This document shows positions 53,570-63,600 of a DNA stretch of 64,000 nt, piece by piece. The notes below the pieces were generated by a model. The model saw only the letters and a program-made list of their open reading frames with translations, had not been told where the DNA came from and searched no databases. This DNA comes from Dipteris shenzhenensis (lineage: Eukaryota > Polypodiophyta > Polypodiopsida > Gleicheniales): NCBI GenBank assembly GCA_047967505.1, contig CM106538.1, one strand, 5' to 3'. How positions within the stretch are numbered: the first letter of the stretch is position 1; every line of letters begins with the position of its first letter. Both the position numbers and the translations under genes were made by a program.

Positions 53570-55220
53570 CATAAGCTACACCATGCTATTAAAAACATGA
53601 TGCCCGCAAAGGAAGTCACAATAACTAAGCCCTTTGTCAACCACTTAAGAGTATTTGGACCTCTCTCTCATGCTCATGTTCTTGATGACTTAAGAATAAA
53701 CTTGATGTCAAGTCAATCAAGTGCATCTTTCTAAGGTATCTTGCAAAATCGAAGGCATGTTATCATTAATAAGACTTCATTGTACTTTGATAGTCCAACT
53801 ACACTATCAATTTATCTCAGCCAGTAGTGTCAATGATACATTGAATTTCTTTTCTTACAACATCTCATAGTGTACATTCCACATTGAGCACTCATAGGCA
53901 AAGAGAAGATCTTTGACATAGTGAATATAGCCATATCACCGACATACCTAAAAGCTTCACCTCCAACCTCAAAAGATCTACTCACAAACAAAAGGCACTT
54001 GAAAAGTGAACTTACAAGAGAAACTACACATCCATGGGCCAAAGTAATGGACTTTAATGAGCTAATCTCTTTTCAAAAAAGTATTCCAAGTCTTCGAGTG
54101 GAAACATGCAATGGGTAGAGTATAGTTCTCTTCTTGGCAAGAACCAGGAGTGGAGTTTAATAGATCTTGCTTTAAAGAAGAAGCCCATAGGATGGAAATG
54201 ATGAGGGGTTCACAAATATGATCCTAGGTTAGTAGCCAAGGCATATTCCCATTAGTATGGTATAGATTATATTAAGTAGATCTTTGCATAAGCTATAAAG
54301 ATGAGTGCATTTTGGATGGCCATAGATCTTGTCACTCGCTTTGAATCACCCATCCTTCAGATGGGCAAATCAAAGTCAAGTCTACGTGACACAACCTCTA
54401 GGATGTGATGCCTTCCTCAATGGTGAGGAAGCCTACATGACATAGCCTCTACAATATGATGTCAATGGGATGGAAAAAAGGGTATGCTAGAGGTCACTCT
54501 ATAGGTCTAAGCTCTTGCATGAAATTCAATGACTCATCAATACATTGTGGCATCTTGTTTCAACCATTTGATTCCAATCCATACATTAAAAAATACAAAA
54601 AACACATTATTGTGGTAGTTATTTATGTTGATAACTTGATCATCATTCAACATCTCATCTCAAAATCTAAGAGTCAACTCACCTTAGATTCTGACATGAA
54701 TTCAACTCACCTTGGAGTTTGACATGAAGGATATGGGGGAGCTCGATGATTTACTTGGAATAGTAATATGGAGAGATGAAACTAGAATCATACTCTCTCT
54801 AAGCAAGTAAACTCAAAGAATAATCCAACAGTTTCATCTATACCACTGGAAGCCACTCCCTAGTCCTATGGAATGTAACATCAATTTTTCAGCACTTGAT
54901 AATTCTCCAAGCTTTGGATCCTCTCTAGTATAAATAACTCATTGGTCAATTGATCTATTTGACTATCATCAGGCTCAATGTTTCTTGTTCAATTGGTGTG
55001 CTCAATGATTTCATGCAAAATCCCAAGCAAGCTCACCTCCTTGCAACAAAGAGAGTATATACATGTATCCACAATACATAGAATTATGTTTTACATTATG
55101 CCAATTCATCTGATTTTCACTTCCATGGATATATAGATCCCAATGGGGAGAAATTGTAAATGAGAGAAGATCCATTAGTTGATATAGCTTCAATCTTGGC
55201 TCTACAGCTTTGTCACAAAA
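53570..55220 (+). pseudogene. Ty1/copia retrotransposon remnant (integrase end, RT, RNase H)
   Basis: Integrase C-terminal region: ITKPFVNHLRVFGPLSHAHV, INKTSLYFDS. RT: MDVKSAFLNGEEAYMTQPLQ-like text at 54380-54470, then IIVVVIYVDNLIII (the Y-V-D-D box, here Y-V-D-N) at 54605-54650, EFDMKDMGELDDLLGIVIWR and PMECNINFSA. Then GQLIYLTIIRLNVSCSIGVL and NPKQAHLLATKRVYTCI (the conserved block before RNase H). All are broken by stops and indels. The catalytic second Asp is changed. No LTRs were found. Confidence 0.78.
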
Positions 55221-55548
55221 AAGCAAGAAGTAACCAACATTGTCCTTGCCTTTGACTAGAGCAAAGTATAGAGGATCCACCAAATGTTGCTTAGTTTAGA
55301 CAACTTCTTTATAGTAGAGATACTTTATGTGGAACCTATAGTGCCTTATTCGAATAATATCAATAGCAACTAGCAACGAATCGTGTGTTCCACACCATAA
55401 TAGCACACATTTAATTGCATTATCACTTAGTTTATGAAAGATCAACTTCATGAATTTTTTGACAGAAGAATCCTACAAGAATCGATTGTAGATATCTTCA
55501 TCGAGATGCTTTCCCTTGACAAGTTCAAACACTTTAAACCTTAACTTG
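55221..55548. other. No gene seen
   Basis: Left flank of A2; ends AACTTG, with the last three bases forming the target duplication of A2. Confidence 0.5.
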
Positions 55549-55642
55549 CACTACTACACACGAATCCTATTGCGATGTTTAAGCACCGACATTTAGCGTG
55601 CATGGGGTGCTAATTATTGGTATGGAAAGCGCATCTCGTAAA

Positions 55643-55772
55643 GCGTCGCTATATAGCGACTTTAGGCAAACGTCGCCATATAGTGATGATTACAAAAGTC
55701 GCTATATGGTGACTTTTAAGTGTCACTATATAGCGCCATTGAGATACTATTTTATAGCGACGTTTTTCAGAG
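55643..55772. repeat. Left subterminal palindromes of A2
   Basis: GTCGCTATATAGCGAC, GTCGCCATATAGTGATG, GTCGCTATATGGTGAC and TGTCACTATATAGCGCC. Confidence 0.92.
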
Positions 55773-55969
55773 AGGTTTTTTTACTCATATAGGCCTTAAA
55801 AGTTAGTTTTTTCCAATGACAAAATTTTTAAAATTTTCATACATGTTTGATCTTTTGAGAGAATTAAAGTATGAGAGCATGTACATCAAGCCTTTGAAGC
55901 TCATATATTCATGTCGAAGTTTGAGATGAAAAAAATTCAATGAAGAGCATTTACATCAACTGTTTCATC

Positions 55970-57010
55970 TTAAGCCAAGTCTAAGGTGCCAAACAAGTAT
56001 ATCTCTAACTCTATACCAAGTTGATCTCCTATATCATCATCGTACTCTAGCATCATACGTTCACCTAAAAGTTCGTCATCATCTTCTTCAATAAAGTGTG
56101 GTGATTCTTGATGATCATTGTCTTCTTCCTCAATATCGTGATCTCCATCTTCCTCCCGTGCAATATCATTATGCACATCTTCCTCTTGGCTCATATTGTG
56201 ATCTTCATCTTCTTTGCTAGATTCATCGGGATCAATTGGATTCGGCATTGGTAGTGGCATGGTATTTGGAGCAAGCAACATCTTCTGGAGCAACCTATCA
56301 CAATTCAAACATACATAGGCTTCGAACAATGATGATTCGGTATACTAATCCATACATGATGATTCTCAAAACAAACAATATCCAAATAATGAGTCAAATT
56401 AATGCAAGAGCTAACCTCATTAAGACCGAGACACTTGTATCCGACCACCCATACTTTACTTGCTAATTCCAGATTGAGAGACAAGCACGTTACGGTAGTT
56501 TAGACATCCTAGCACCCTTGTACAATTGTGTTGATTGCAACTCTCGCATTTTGACCTTATACTCTAACATCATGTGTACATGGGATGTAGTGCCCCTAAA
56601 AATAGAATCCATCATGTCGACCATACCCTCGTCATCATTCGGGAGACTATAGTCTTGCTCAAAGTGTGAAGGTATATGCGTACCCTCATCAGCCTCCTCA
56701 TCCTGTTTTAAGATTTTGTGTAAATATAAGATCTTGTCTCAAGGTTTCATACCATAATAGTATCCAATATTAACCGTGAACTTAAATAGCTTTGACTTAC
56801 CGATAGTCCATCAACACGTGCAACACCAATGGTGGGTACTGGTTCGGGCTCCTCCCCATACATCCGCAAGTGGCGCATGATAATATGACGTTGATGTCGT
56901 ACTTCTCGCTTGCAATGAGTGCAATGACAATATAACCTCGCCGTAAGCCACTTTGTCCTCCCGGGCATTGGCGCATCATCGGACGCGAGCTTCCACTCGT
57001 CCCTTCCATC
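55970..57010 (-). pseudogene. A2 transposase with catalytic core deleted
   Basis: The first coding exon (about 56800-57010) follows an acceptor TGTAG: DEWKLASDDAPMPGRTKWLT, ARLYCHCTHCKREVRHQRHI, MRHLRMYGEEPEPVP, a C-x-x-C/H-rich module. The next exon ends NCDRLLQKMLLAPNTMPLPM and is joined at once to the acidic C-terminal tail (PDESSKEDEDHNMSQEEDVH ... DDDIGDQLGIELEIYLFGT). In B the TNP2 and DUF4218 domains (about 2 kb) lie between these two blocks, so A2 is an internal-deletion derivative comparable to dSpm elements of maize. The deletion keeps a long open frame over the joint. Confidence 0.82.
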
Positions 57011-57113
57011 TACACTTATAAAATCACAACATAAGTTGCAAGGAAATATATCAACAGTTATAAAATAGCATCTACGAGCTTCTTTTTTAACTTTAAACAT
57101 AAAGTGTCCCAAA

Positions 57114-57241
57114 GCGTCACTATATAGTGACGTTTTGACCTGTTTCGTCACTATGTAGCGACTATTTGCTCTATTCCGTCGCTATATAGTGACACTTTTA
57201 ATTAAAAGCATCGCTATCAGCGTCACTATATAGCGACGCTG
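57114..57241. promoter_or_regulatory. Central palindrome cluster of A2
   Basis: GTCACTATATAGTGAC, GTCACTATGTAGCGAC, GTCGCTATATAGTGAC, GTCACTATATAGCGAC in 128 bp between the divergent genes. It is the same motif as at both ends. A likely shared promoter where the element's own protein could regulate transcription (inference). Confidence 0.75.
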
Positions 57242-57436
57242 TGGGTTAAAACCCGAACCTCGTGACATGCGGCACTTTCTTTAGCAATCTCTCTAATTTC
57301 TATTGTAAGCAAAGCAATCTCTCATCCCACTTATTTCCGATGACCTCCCACTCTATTCTCCACTCCTCACCACTACTCACCCCTCTCCTAACACTTATGC
57401 TCCCTCTCCACCCTTCTCTCTCTTTGGTTTCTTGAA

Positions 57437-60400
57437 ATGAAGTTTTTCAAGAAGGTGAGTCTCTTTGAACAATGTAGATTCATTTTTTGTGAGATTTTGT
57501 TTTGTGAGTGTTGAAGCATGTTTCTCCTTGTATTGCTAAAATCCTTGTATTGCTAAAGCTGTGTACTAGTTTTCATGCTTGATTTCAAAGGATTGAAGAC
57601 AAAAAATGAGATTTCAAGAAAGAAAGAAAGAAGACTCACCTCTTCTAGTCTTTTTTGTATTTCTCTTCCTTCTCTTTCTCTTTGTCTCCTCAATCTAATC
57701 TCTTTGAGAAGTTGCTTCTGTAATCTCCTCCTTCCTCTAACTAGTTATTTGAAAAATAATATGTTTCCTCTCTTTTGTAGGGCCAGTCCACAAAACACTG
57801 AGCCGGACGTACTATTCCAAGTAAGTGCTTTCTCTTTTTTCCATTTGTTATTTTTGTTATTTGCATTGGCTTGTAGGTAGCGCTAGCTGCCGTGATGGGC
57901 ATAGGAATCCTCTCTTCCCCTCTTCTTTCCCTCTTCTCTCCTCTTCCGTCTCTTCTTTTTCCCCTCTTTCAATCTCTTTTCCCCTCTTCTTTTTTCCCCT
58001 CTTTCAATCTCTTTTTCCCTCCTTCTCTTCTCTTCTTTTTTTCATCTTTCAATCTCTTTTCCCCCGTCTTTCCCCTCGCTTATGTCTCCTTCTCTTATGC
58101 TCATGCATAAGCATAAGCATGAGAATATGTCTCCTTCTCTTATGCTTATGCTTATGCTTAAGCATAAGAGAAGGAGACATATGCTCATGCTTATGCTTAC
58201 GCTTATGCATGAGCATATGTCTCTTTTTCTCTCTTTCCTTTCCTTCTTCTTCTCTCTTTCCCCTCTTCCAATCTCTTTTCCTTTCCCTCTTCTTCCTCTT
58301 TTCCTCCCTCTTTTCCCCCCTCTTTCCCCTCTTTCATGCTCATGCTCTTATGCTCATGCATAAGCATAAGCATAAGCATGAGCATATGTCTCTTTCTCTT
58401 ATGTTCATGTATAAGCATAAGCATGAGCATATGTCTCCTTCTCTTATGCTTATGCTTATGCATAAGAGGAGACATATGCATGAGCTCATGCATAAGCATA
58501 AGCATAAGAGAAGGCGACATATGCTCATGCTTATGCTTATGCTTATGCATGAGCATTTGTCTCTTTTTCTCTCTTTCCTTTCCCTCCCCTTTTCCTCTTC
58601 TTCCTCTTTTCCTCTTCTTCCTCTTTTGTCTCTTCTTCCTCTTCTTTCCCTCTTCTTCTCTCTTCTTTCCCTCTTTCCTTTCCCTCTTCTTCTCTCTTTC
58701 CCCTCTACCAATCTCTTTTCCTTTCCCTCTTCTTCCTCTTTTCCTCTATCTTTTCCCCCCTCTTTCCCCTCTTTCATGCTCATGCTCTTATGCTCATGCA
58801 TAAGCATAAGCATAAGCATGAGCATATGTCTCTTTCTCTTATGCTCACTCATAAGCATAAGCATGAGCATATGTCTCCTTCTCTTATGCTTATGCTTATG
58901 CTTATGCATAAGAGGAGACATATGCATGAGCTCATGCATAAGTATAAGCATAAGAAAAGGAGACATATGCTCATGCTTATGCTTATGCATGAGCATATGT
59001 CTCTTTTTCTCTCTTTCCTTTCCCTCCTCTTTTCCTCTTCTTCCTCTTTTCTCTCTTCTTCCTCTTCTTTCCCTCTTCTTCTCTCTTCTTTCCCTCTTTC
59101 CTTTCCCTCTTCTTCTCTCTTTCTACTCTTTCAATCTCTTTTCCTTTCCCTCTTCTTCCTCTTTTCCTCTTCTTCTCTCTTCTTCCTCTTCTTTCCCTCT
59201 TCTTCTCTCTTCTTTCCCTCTTTTCTTTCCCTCTTCTTCTCTCTTTCCCCTCTTCCAATCTCTTTTCCTTTCCCTCTTCTTCCTCTTTTCCTCTTCTTCT
59301 CTCTTCTTCCTCTTCTTTCCCTCTTCTTCTCTCTTCTTTCCCTCTTTCCTTTCCCTCTTCTTCTCTCTTTCCCCTCTTCCAATCTCTTTTCCTTTCCCTC
59401 TTCTTCGTCTTTTCCTCCATCTTTTCCCCCCTCTTTCCCCTCTTTCATGCTCATGCTTTTATGCTCATTCATAAGCATAAGCATGAGCATATGTCTCTTT
59501 CTCTTATGCTCATGTATAAGCATAAGCATGAGCATATGTCTCCTTCTCTTATGCTTATGCTTATGCATGAGCTCATGCATATGTCTCCTCTTATGCATAA
59601 GCATAAGCATAAGAGAAGGAGACATATGCTCATGCTTATGCTTATGTCTCCTTCTCTCATGCTTATGCTTATGCTTATGCATGAGCATATGTCTCTTTTC
59701 TCTCTTTCCTTTCCCTCCTCTTTTCCTCTTCTTCCTCTTTTCTCTCTTCTTCCTCTTCTTTCCCTCTTCTTCTCTCTTCTTTCCCTCTTTACTTTCCCTC
59801 TTTTTCTCTCTTTCCCTTCTTCCAATCTCTTTTCCTTTCCCTCTTCTTCCTCTTTTCCTCTTCTTCTCTCTTCTTCCTCTTCTTTCCCTCTTCTTTCCCT
59901 CTTTCCTTTCCCTCTTCCAATCTCTTTTCCTTTCCCTCTTCTTCCTCTTCTTTCCCTCTTCTTCTCTCTACTTTCCCTCTTCTTCTCTCTTTCCGCTCTT
60001 CCAATCTCTTTTCCTTTCCCTCTTCTTCCTCTTTTCCTCTTCTTTCTCTTTTCCCTCTTCTTCCTCTTCTTTCCCTCTTCCCTTTCCCTCTTCTTCTCTC
60101 TTTCCCCTCTTCCAATCTCTTTTCCTTTCCCTCTTCTTCCTCTTTTCCTTTCCCTCTTCTTCCTCTTTTCCCTCTTCTTCCTCTTCTTTCCCTCTTCTTT
60201 CCCTCTTCCCTTTCCCTCTTCTTCTCTCTTTCCCCTCTTCTAATCTCTTTTCCTTTCCCTCTTCTTCCTCTTTTCCTCTTCTTCCTCTTCTTTCCCCTCT
60301 TCTCTCTTCTTCCTCTTTTCCCTCTTCTTCCTCTTCTTTCCCTCTTCTTTCCCTCTCTCTTTCCCCTCTCTTTCCCCTCTTCCAATCTCTTTTCCTTTCC

Positions 60401-62040
60401 CTCTTCTTCCTCTTTTCCTTTGCCTATGCCTATGCTTATGTTTGTTTTTTGTTTTTTGTTTCCCTGTTTGTGTCTATGTTAGACATGGGATCACGTTGCA
60501 CGTCGGATGAGTATGGACATCCTCGTAGGAGAAGACATCACGATCTCTATGCTCCAGAGGACTTTGATTCCTCTCAGGCGACACCTGAGGAGACTATCCC
60601 TGGTCCAACTCCTCTCGGACCTAGCATTGTGACTACCCCTGGTCCGACTCCTCTCGGACGTAGCACTACGACTACCCCTTGGGGAACTCCTTTGCTAGCA
60701 GGCCATGGCTTTGTCGGGAGTTCCGATGAGTTTGTAGCGTAGATGACCGATGAGGAGGCAGTGAGATTCTTCTCTCTGCTATCTCAGAGGACCTCAGTAA
60801 TTCCCTCCCCTACACCGATGGCTGGACCTACTGCCCAACTGTCTCCTCATGCCCCTTCGATCAAGGGGTCATCACCTGCGCATGCCTCTCGTAAGGGAAG
60901 GAAAAGTAGGAGGGGCTGCTTATGTTGTACTGACTTGGGAGATGTAGACGAGTCAGCATACTCACATCCCTACAAGTCTCCACTTGGTCTGGAGACACAG
61001 TATCAGTCAGGTCCCTTGCCCTTTCCTACTCCCACTGCTACTCCTCACTCTAGAAGTGCTCGCACAGCTTCCACTCACTCTGACTCTGCCACTACCATCA
61101 GTCGTCCTTACCCAAACGAGGACCTCTCCTATCAAATCACGACTACCGGAGAGATAATAGAAGATAGGAAAGGGCAAAGCAGTGATGGCAACCATGAGGA
61201 GGTTGATGAGCCATCACTTCAAGAGTAGCATTGCTACCGATTGGCAGTATCAAGATGACCAAAAGAAGCAGGCGGTCATCCATGAATTAAAACAAAAATA
61301 CCCTAACCCATTAAATTGGGATTTAATGAGAATTATATGCGAGAGTGCATGGATTTGGTCTTGAAGTATCGTAGATCAACCTTGCGTACTTCCATCGCAA
61401 AGGGGAAGACTGGGCAGACAAAGCTAATTGGAAGTTCTTCAAGAAGTAGAATAGGGACCATCCCGAAATGTTCGAGGGTCAGAGAAGGGCTGCAAAGAGA
61501 CGGCTGGACATCGTAGGTACTTCGCACTTTGGTGCAGGCGGACGGTTAGCATTCGAGGCAACCGTGGTAAGTCTACTTCTTCTCATTTAATGTATTGTTC
61601 TATTTGTTTTACTACATATTACATGCACTTTCTCTAACTCTAACTCTCATAAATTGGATCCACAACAAGTTGCGATGGGTCGTCTTCCTACAGATACAGA
61701 GACGTGACGCGCGTTTCGCATAAGAACAAAGCCGTGGTTTATTGAGCAAGAGGCAATGGGAGCGACGGTCGATTGGGCTGAGGTGGCTGCTCGCATAGTA
61801 TAAGTCTACTCCTACTTGTAATCTCACTTTTTAAATTGTTTTATTCTTTAAGTTCCAATCTAATTTTTAATTTATATGGTTCACTCTTAGGGTCAAAACT
61901 CGAGCATCCCATCACCGGAGGTGAGCGATCACTAGGGCCAGGGATCCGATGCATGTGACGAGGATCAGGGAGAAGGCGCAGCTCACGAGGACCAAGGATT
62001 AAGCCAACAAGACGAGGACGAGGACGATTCGAATGAGTAG
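57437..62040 (+). CDS. A2 second gene (ORF2): spliced leader, giant intron and DNA-binding-type protein
   Basis: Leader exons: up to AAGAAG/GTGAGT (57455), TTTGTAG to CCAA/GTAAGTGC (57781-57821), GGCTTGTAG onward (57878). The acceptor TATGTTAG at 60482 is followed by ATG at 60485. The protein starts MGSRCTSDEYGHPRRRRHHD, has a Pro/Thr-rich repeat (TPLGPSIVTT / TPLGRSTTTT), and reaches DEFVA, a TAG (60740-60742) and immediately ATG. It then runs to 61228 (MTDEEAVRFFSLL, KGRKSRRGCLCC, DESAYSHPYKSPLG). A shifted frame gives MRRLMSHHFKS, VIHELKQKYPNP and CMDLVLKYRRST, and a last exon gives MGRLPTDTET...KPWFIEQEAMGATVDWAEVA with an acidic end (EDEDDSNE, about 62037). It resembles plant CACTA ORF2 proteins. 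Confidence 0.7.
57900..60420 (+). repeat. Expanded polypyrimidine intron with palindromic GCATAAGC modules
   Basis: About 2.5 kb, nearly all C/T on + except four blocks (58084-58214, 58338-58560, 58776-59000, 59448-59690) built of ATGCTTATGCTTATG and its complement GCATAAGCATAAGCATGAGC. Each block can fold on itself. The CT parts repeat CTTTCCCCTCTTCCAATCTC with CTTTTCCTTTCCCTCTTC. Long Ser/Phe/Leu and His/Lys/Met frames on both strands are by-products. Confidence 0.92.
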
Positions 62041-62089
62041 TAGTAGTAGTAGCAGTTTGCATATACTTCGCCATGTATGTCATTTTGTA

Positions 62090-62250
62090 TATCCGCTCAT
62101 TTGAGCGATTTTCTATCACCCTTTTCAAAAGGGTAATTTTGTAATAAACAATGTTGTATATGTTTGACATGTATATGCTTTTGTTGCTCGATCATTTTAT
62201 TTGAGTGATTTTGTATCACCCTTTTCGCAAGGGAAATTTTGTAATAAAAA
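62090..62250. repeat. Duplicated 3' UTR unit of A2
   Basis: GAGCGATTTTCTATCACCCTTTTCAAAAGGGTAATTTTGTAATAAA-like unit occurs twice (second near 62190-62250), each with a CCCTTTTC...GAAAAGGG-type stem and an AATAAA signal. Confidence 0.85.
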
Positions 62251-62264
62251 CTTTTTTTTGTAAT

Positions 62265-62340
62265 TACAAAAAAAAAAGCATTAGTGGGGCAAAACAGGGC
62301 TTGCTATGGCCCTATTTAGCCCCACTAATGCTTTTTTTTA
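62265..62340. terminator. Long hairpin at the ORF2 3' end of A2
   Basis: AAAAAAAAGCATTAGTGGGG pairs with CCCCACTAATGCTTTTTTTT, with GGGC.../GCCC inner stem and a short loop. Counterpart of 49369-49437. Confidence 0.65.
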
Positions 62341-62352
62341 GTTCTGTTAATC

Positions 62353-62569
62353 ATCGCTATATAGCGACATTTACCAGTGTCGCTAATAGCGACATTTATC
62401 AGCGTCGCTATATAGCGACATTTATCAGCGTCGCTATATAGTGACGGTTTATAGCGACGATTCTTTTTCGATGCTTTTAACGACTTTAATAACGATGTTT
62501 GTGCCTTAAAAAAATTTAATGTAAAAAGCATCGGTATTTTCGTCGAAAAAGGGCCTATGCCTTGTAGTG
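62353..62569. repeat. Right subterminal palindromes and terminus of A2
   Basis: ATCGCTATATAGCGAC, GTCGCTAATAGCGAC, GTCGCTATATAGCGAC and GTCGCTATATAGTGAC (62353-62445), then the terminus ending GGCCTATGCCTTGTAGTG. Confidence 0.92.
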
Positions 62570-63339
62570 TTGGTATTTCCCAATTGCCACTTAAGAGGAA
62601 AAACTGAAGGCTATGTTGCATATCTTTGCATATTCTTTTTTTGGTATACTCTTCTTGCACTCACTACCACACCTTTGTCCTTTTCTTATGTTTTCTTGCC
62701 ACCAACAATTAGCGTGCAAGGGTGTGAAAATCATTGATATGATGTGCGGACGGATTTTTCGCCGGTATTGGTGTTGGTATATTTCAACACCAAAGAGTTT
62801 TGGTTTATACTGACAATAACCAATAGTGTCAATATATACCAAGACTAATGAATGTCGGTATATACCGACATGATCAAAAGACGTTTTACCAGTGTCCATA
62901 TATACCAAGACTAGTTAGTGTCGGTACATATCGACACTATCAAAAGAAGTTTTACAAATGTTGGTATATACCAACACTCGTAATAAATTTTCATACCAAT
63001 AAAATTACGGAACGGTGTTAGCAATATGACCTGAAATAAATTTTTGCTACAATTTTTATCATTTGAAAGATTACAAATATAAGATTATGTACACCAAGTT
63101 TGAGAGCAAAATACTCATTTATTCATGGTGAATTCAATATATACAAATGTACATAATGCCACTATAAAAGTGAAAGGGGAAAGCCTTGTCAATGGAAAAA
63201 GAATCAGTCAGTAGGATTTACATAAACGGCTTTGAGCCAAGTCCAGTGTGTCGAATAAGTTAATCTCTAACTGTATAGTCAGTTGATCACCTATATCATC
63301 ATCATCTATTGTACATCAACCTAAGACTTGATCCTTTAA

Positions 63340-63600
63340 TTCATCTTATTCAATAAAATCGGGTGACCTTGAAGGGATTTATGAGACAAAAAGGAAGGCA
63401 TGAGGGAAGCATAGCTAAGGGTTGATTGGTGCATTCTATCCCTCTCAATTATTTCATTCTCCCTTGCAATTGGATTGCAAACTCAAGCCTCCACTATTCC
63501 ATTTCCATTAGTATATCTCATAGATTTCCTTGCATGCATGGATCATAGCTCTAGAAAAAAGAATTATACAATTAATGAGTGAATTTTCAATGAAGAAGGT
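63340..63600. other. Sequence inside element E without recognised feature
   Basis: No match to B or A2 noticed. Confidence 0.4.

Larger units (their letters stand above)
55549..62569 (+). mobile_element. CACTA element A2, complete ends, 3-bp target duplication TTG
   Basis: The left end is CACTACTACACACGAATCC at 55549. The right end is the inverse of CACTACAAGGCATAGGCC at 62569. Flanks are TTG (55546-55548) and TTG (62570-62572); 3-bp duplications are the rule for CACTA elements. Order: leftward transposase (55970-57010), centre with palindromes (57114-57241), rightward spliced ORF2 gene (57437-62040). The transposase catalytic part is deleted, so A2 depends on another copy to move. The two termini share only the first 6 bases, each matching its counterpart in other copies (E left; A1). 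Confidence 0.9.

Noticed and set aside
58203-59688. His/Lys/Met repeat frames (MLMHKHKHEHM) on both strands
   Set aside because: Produced by the palindromic GCATAAGC modules, which read alike on both strands; no support as metal-binding proteins.
58084-59690. CRISPR-like array (regular repeats with spacers)
   Set aside because: Eukaryotic context, unequal spacing, spacers that are CT-rich repeats of each other, no cas genes.
58790-60742. 650-codon open frame on the + strand (and 549 codons at 57825-59474)
   Set aside because: The frame exists because C/T-only DNA cannot make stop codons; it encodes Ser/Phe/Leu and Met-His-Lys repeats, lies between matched splice sites, and its only meaningful part is the ORF2 start after 60485.
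49156-62569. One 13.4-kb element with the matching inverted ends at 49156 and 62569
   Set aside because: The ends match because A1 and A2 are of one family. Flanking bases differ (AAA and TTG), A2 has its own left end at 55549 with a TTG duplication, and unrelated copia DNA lies between.
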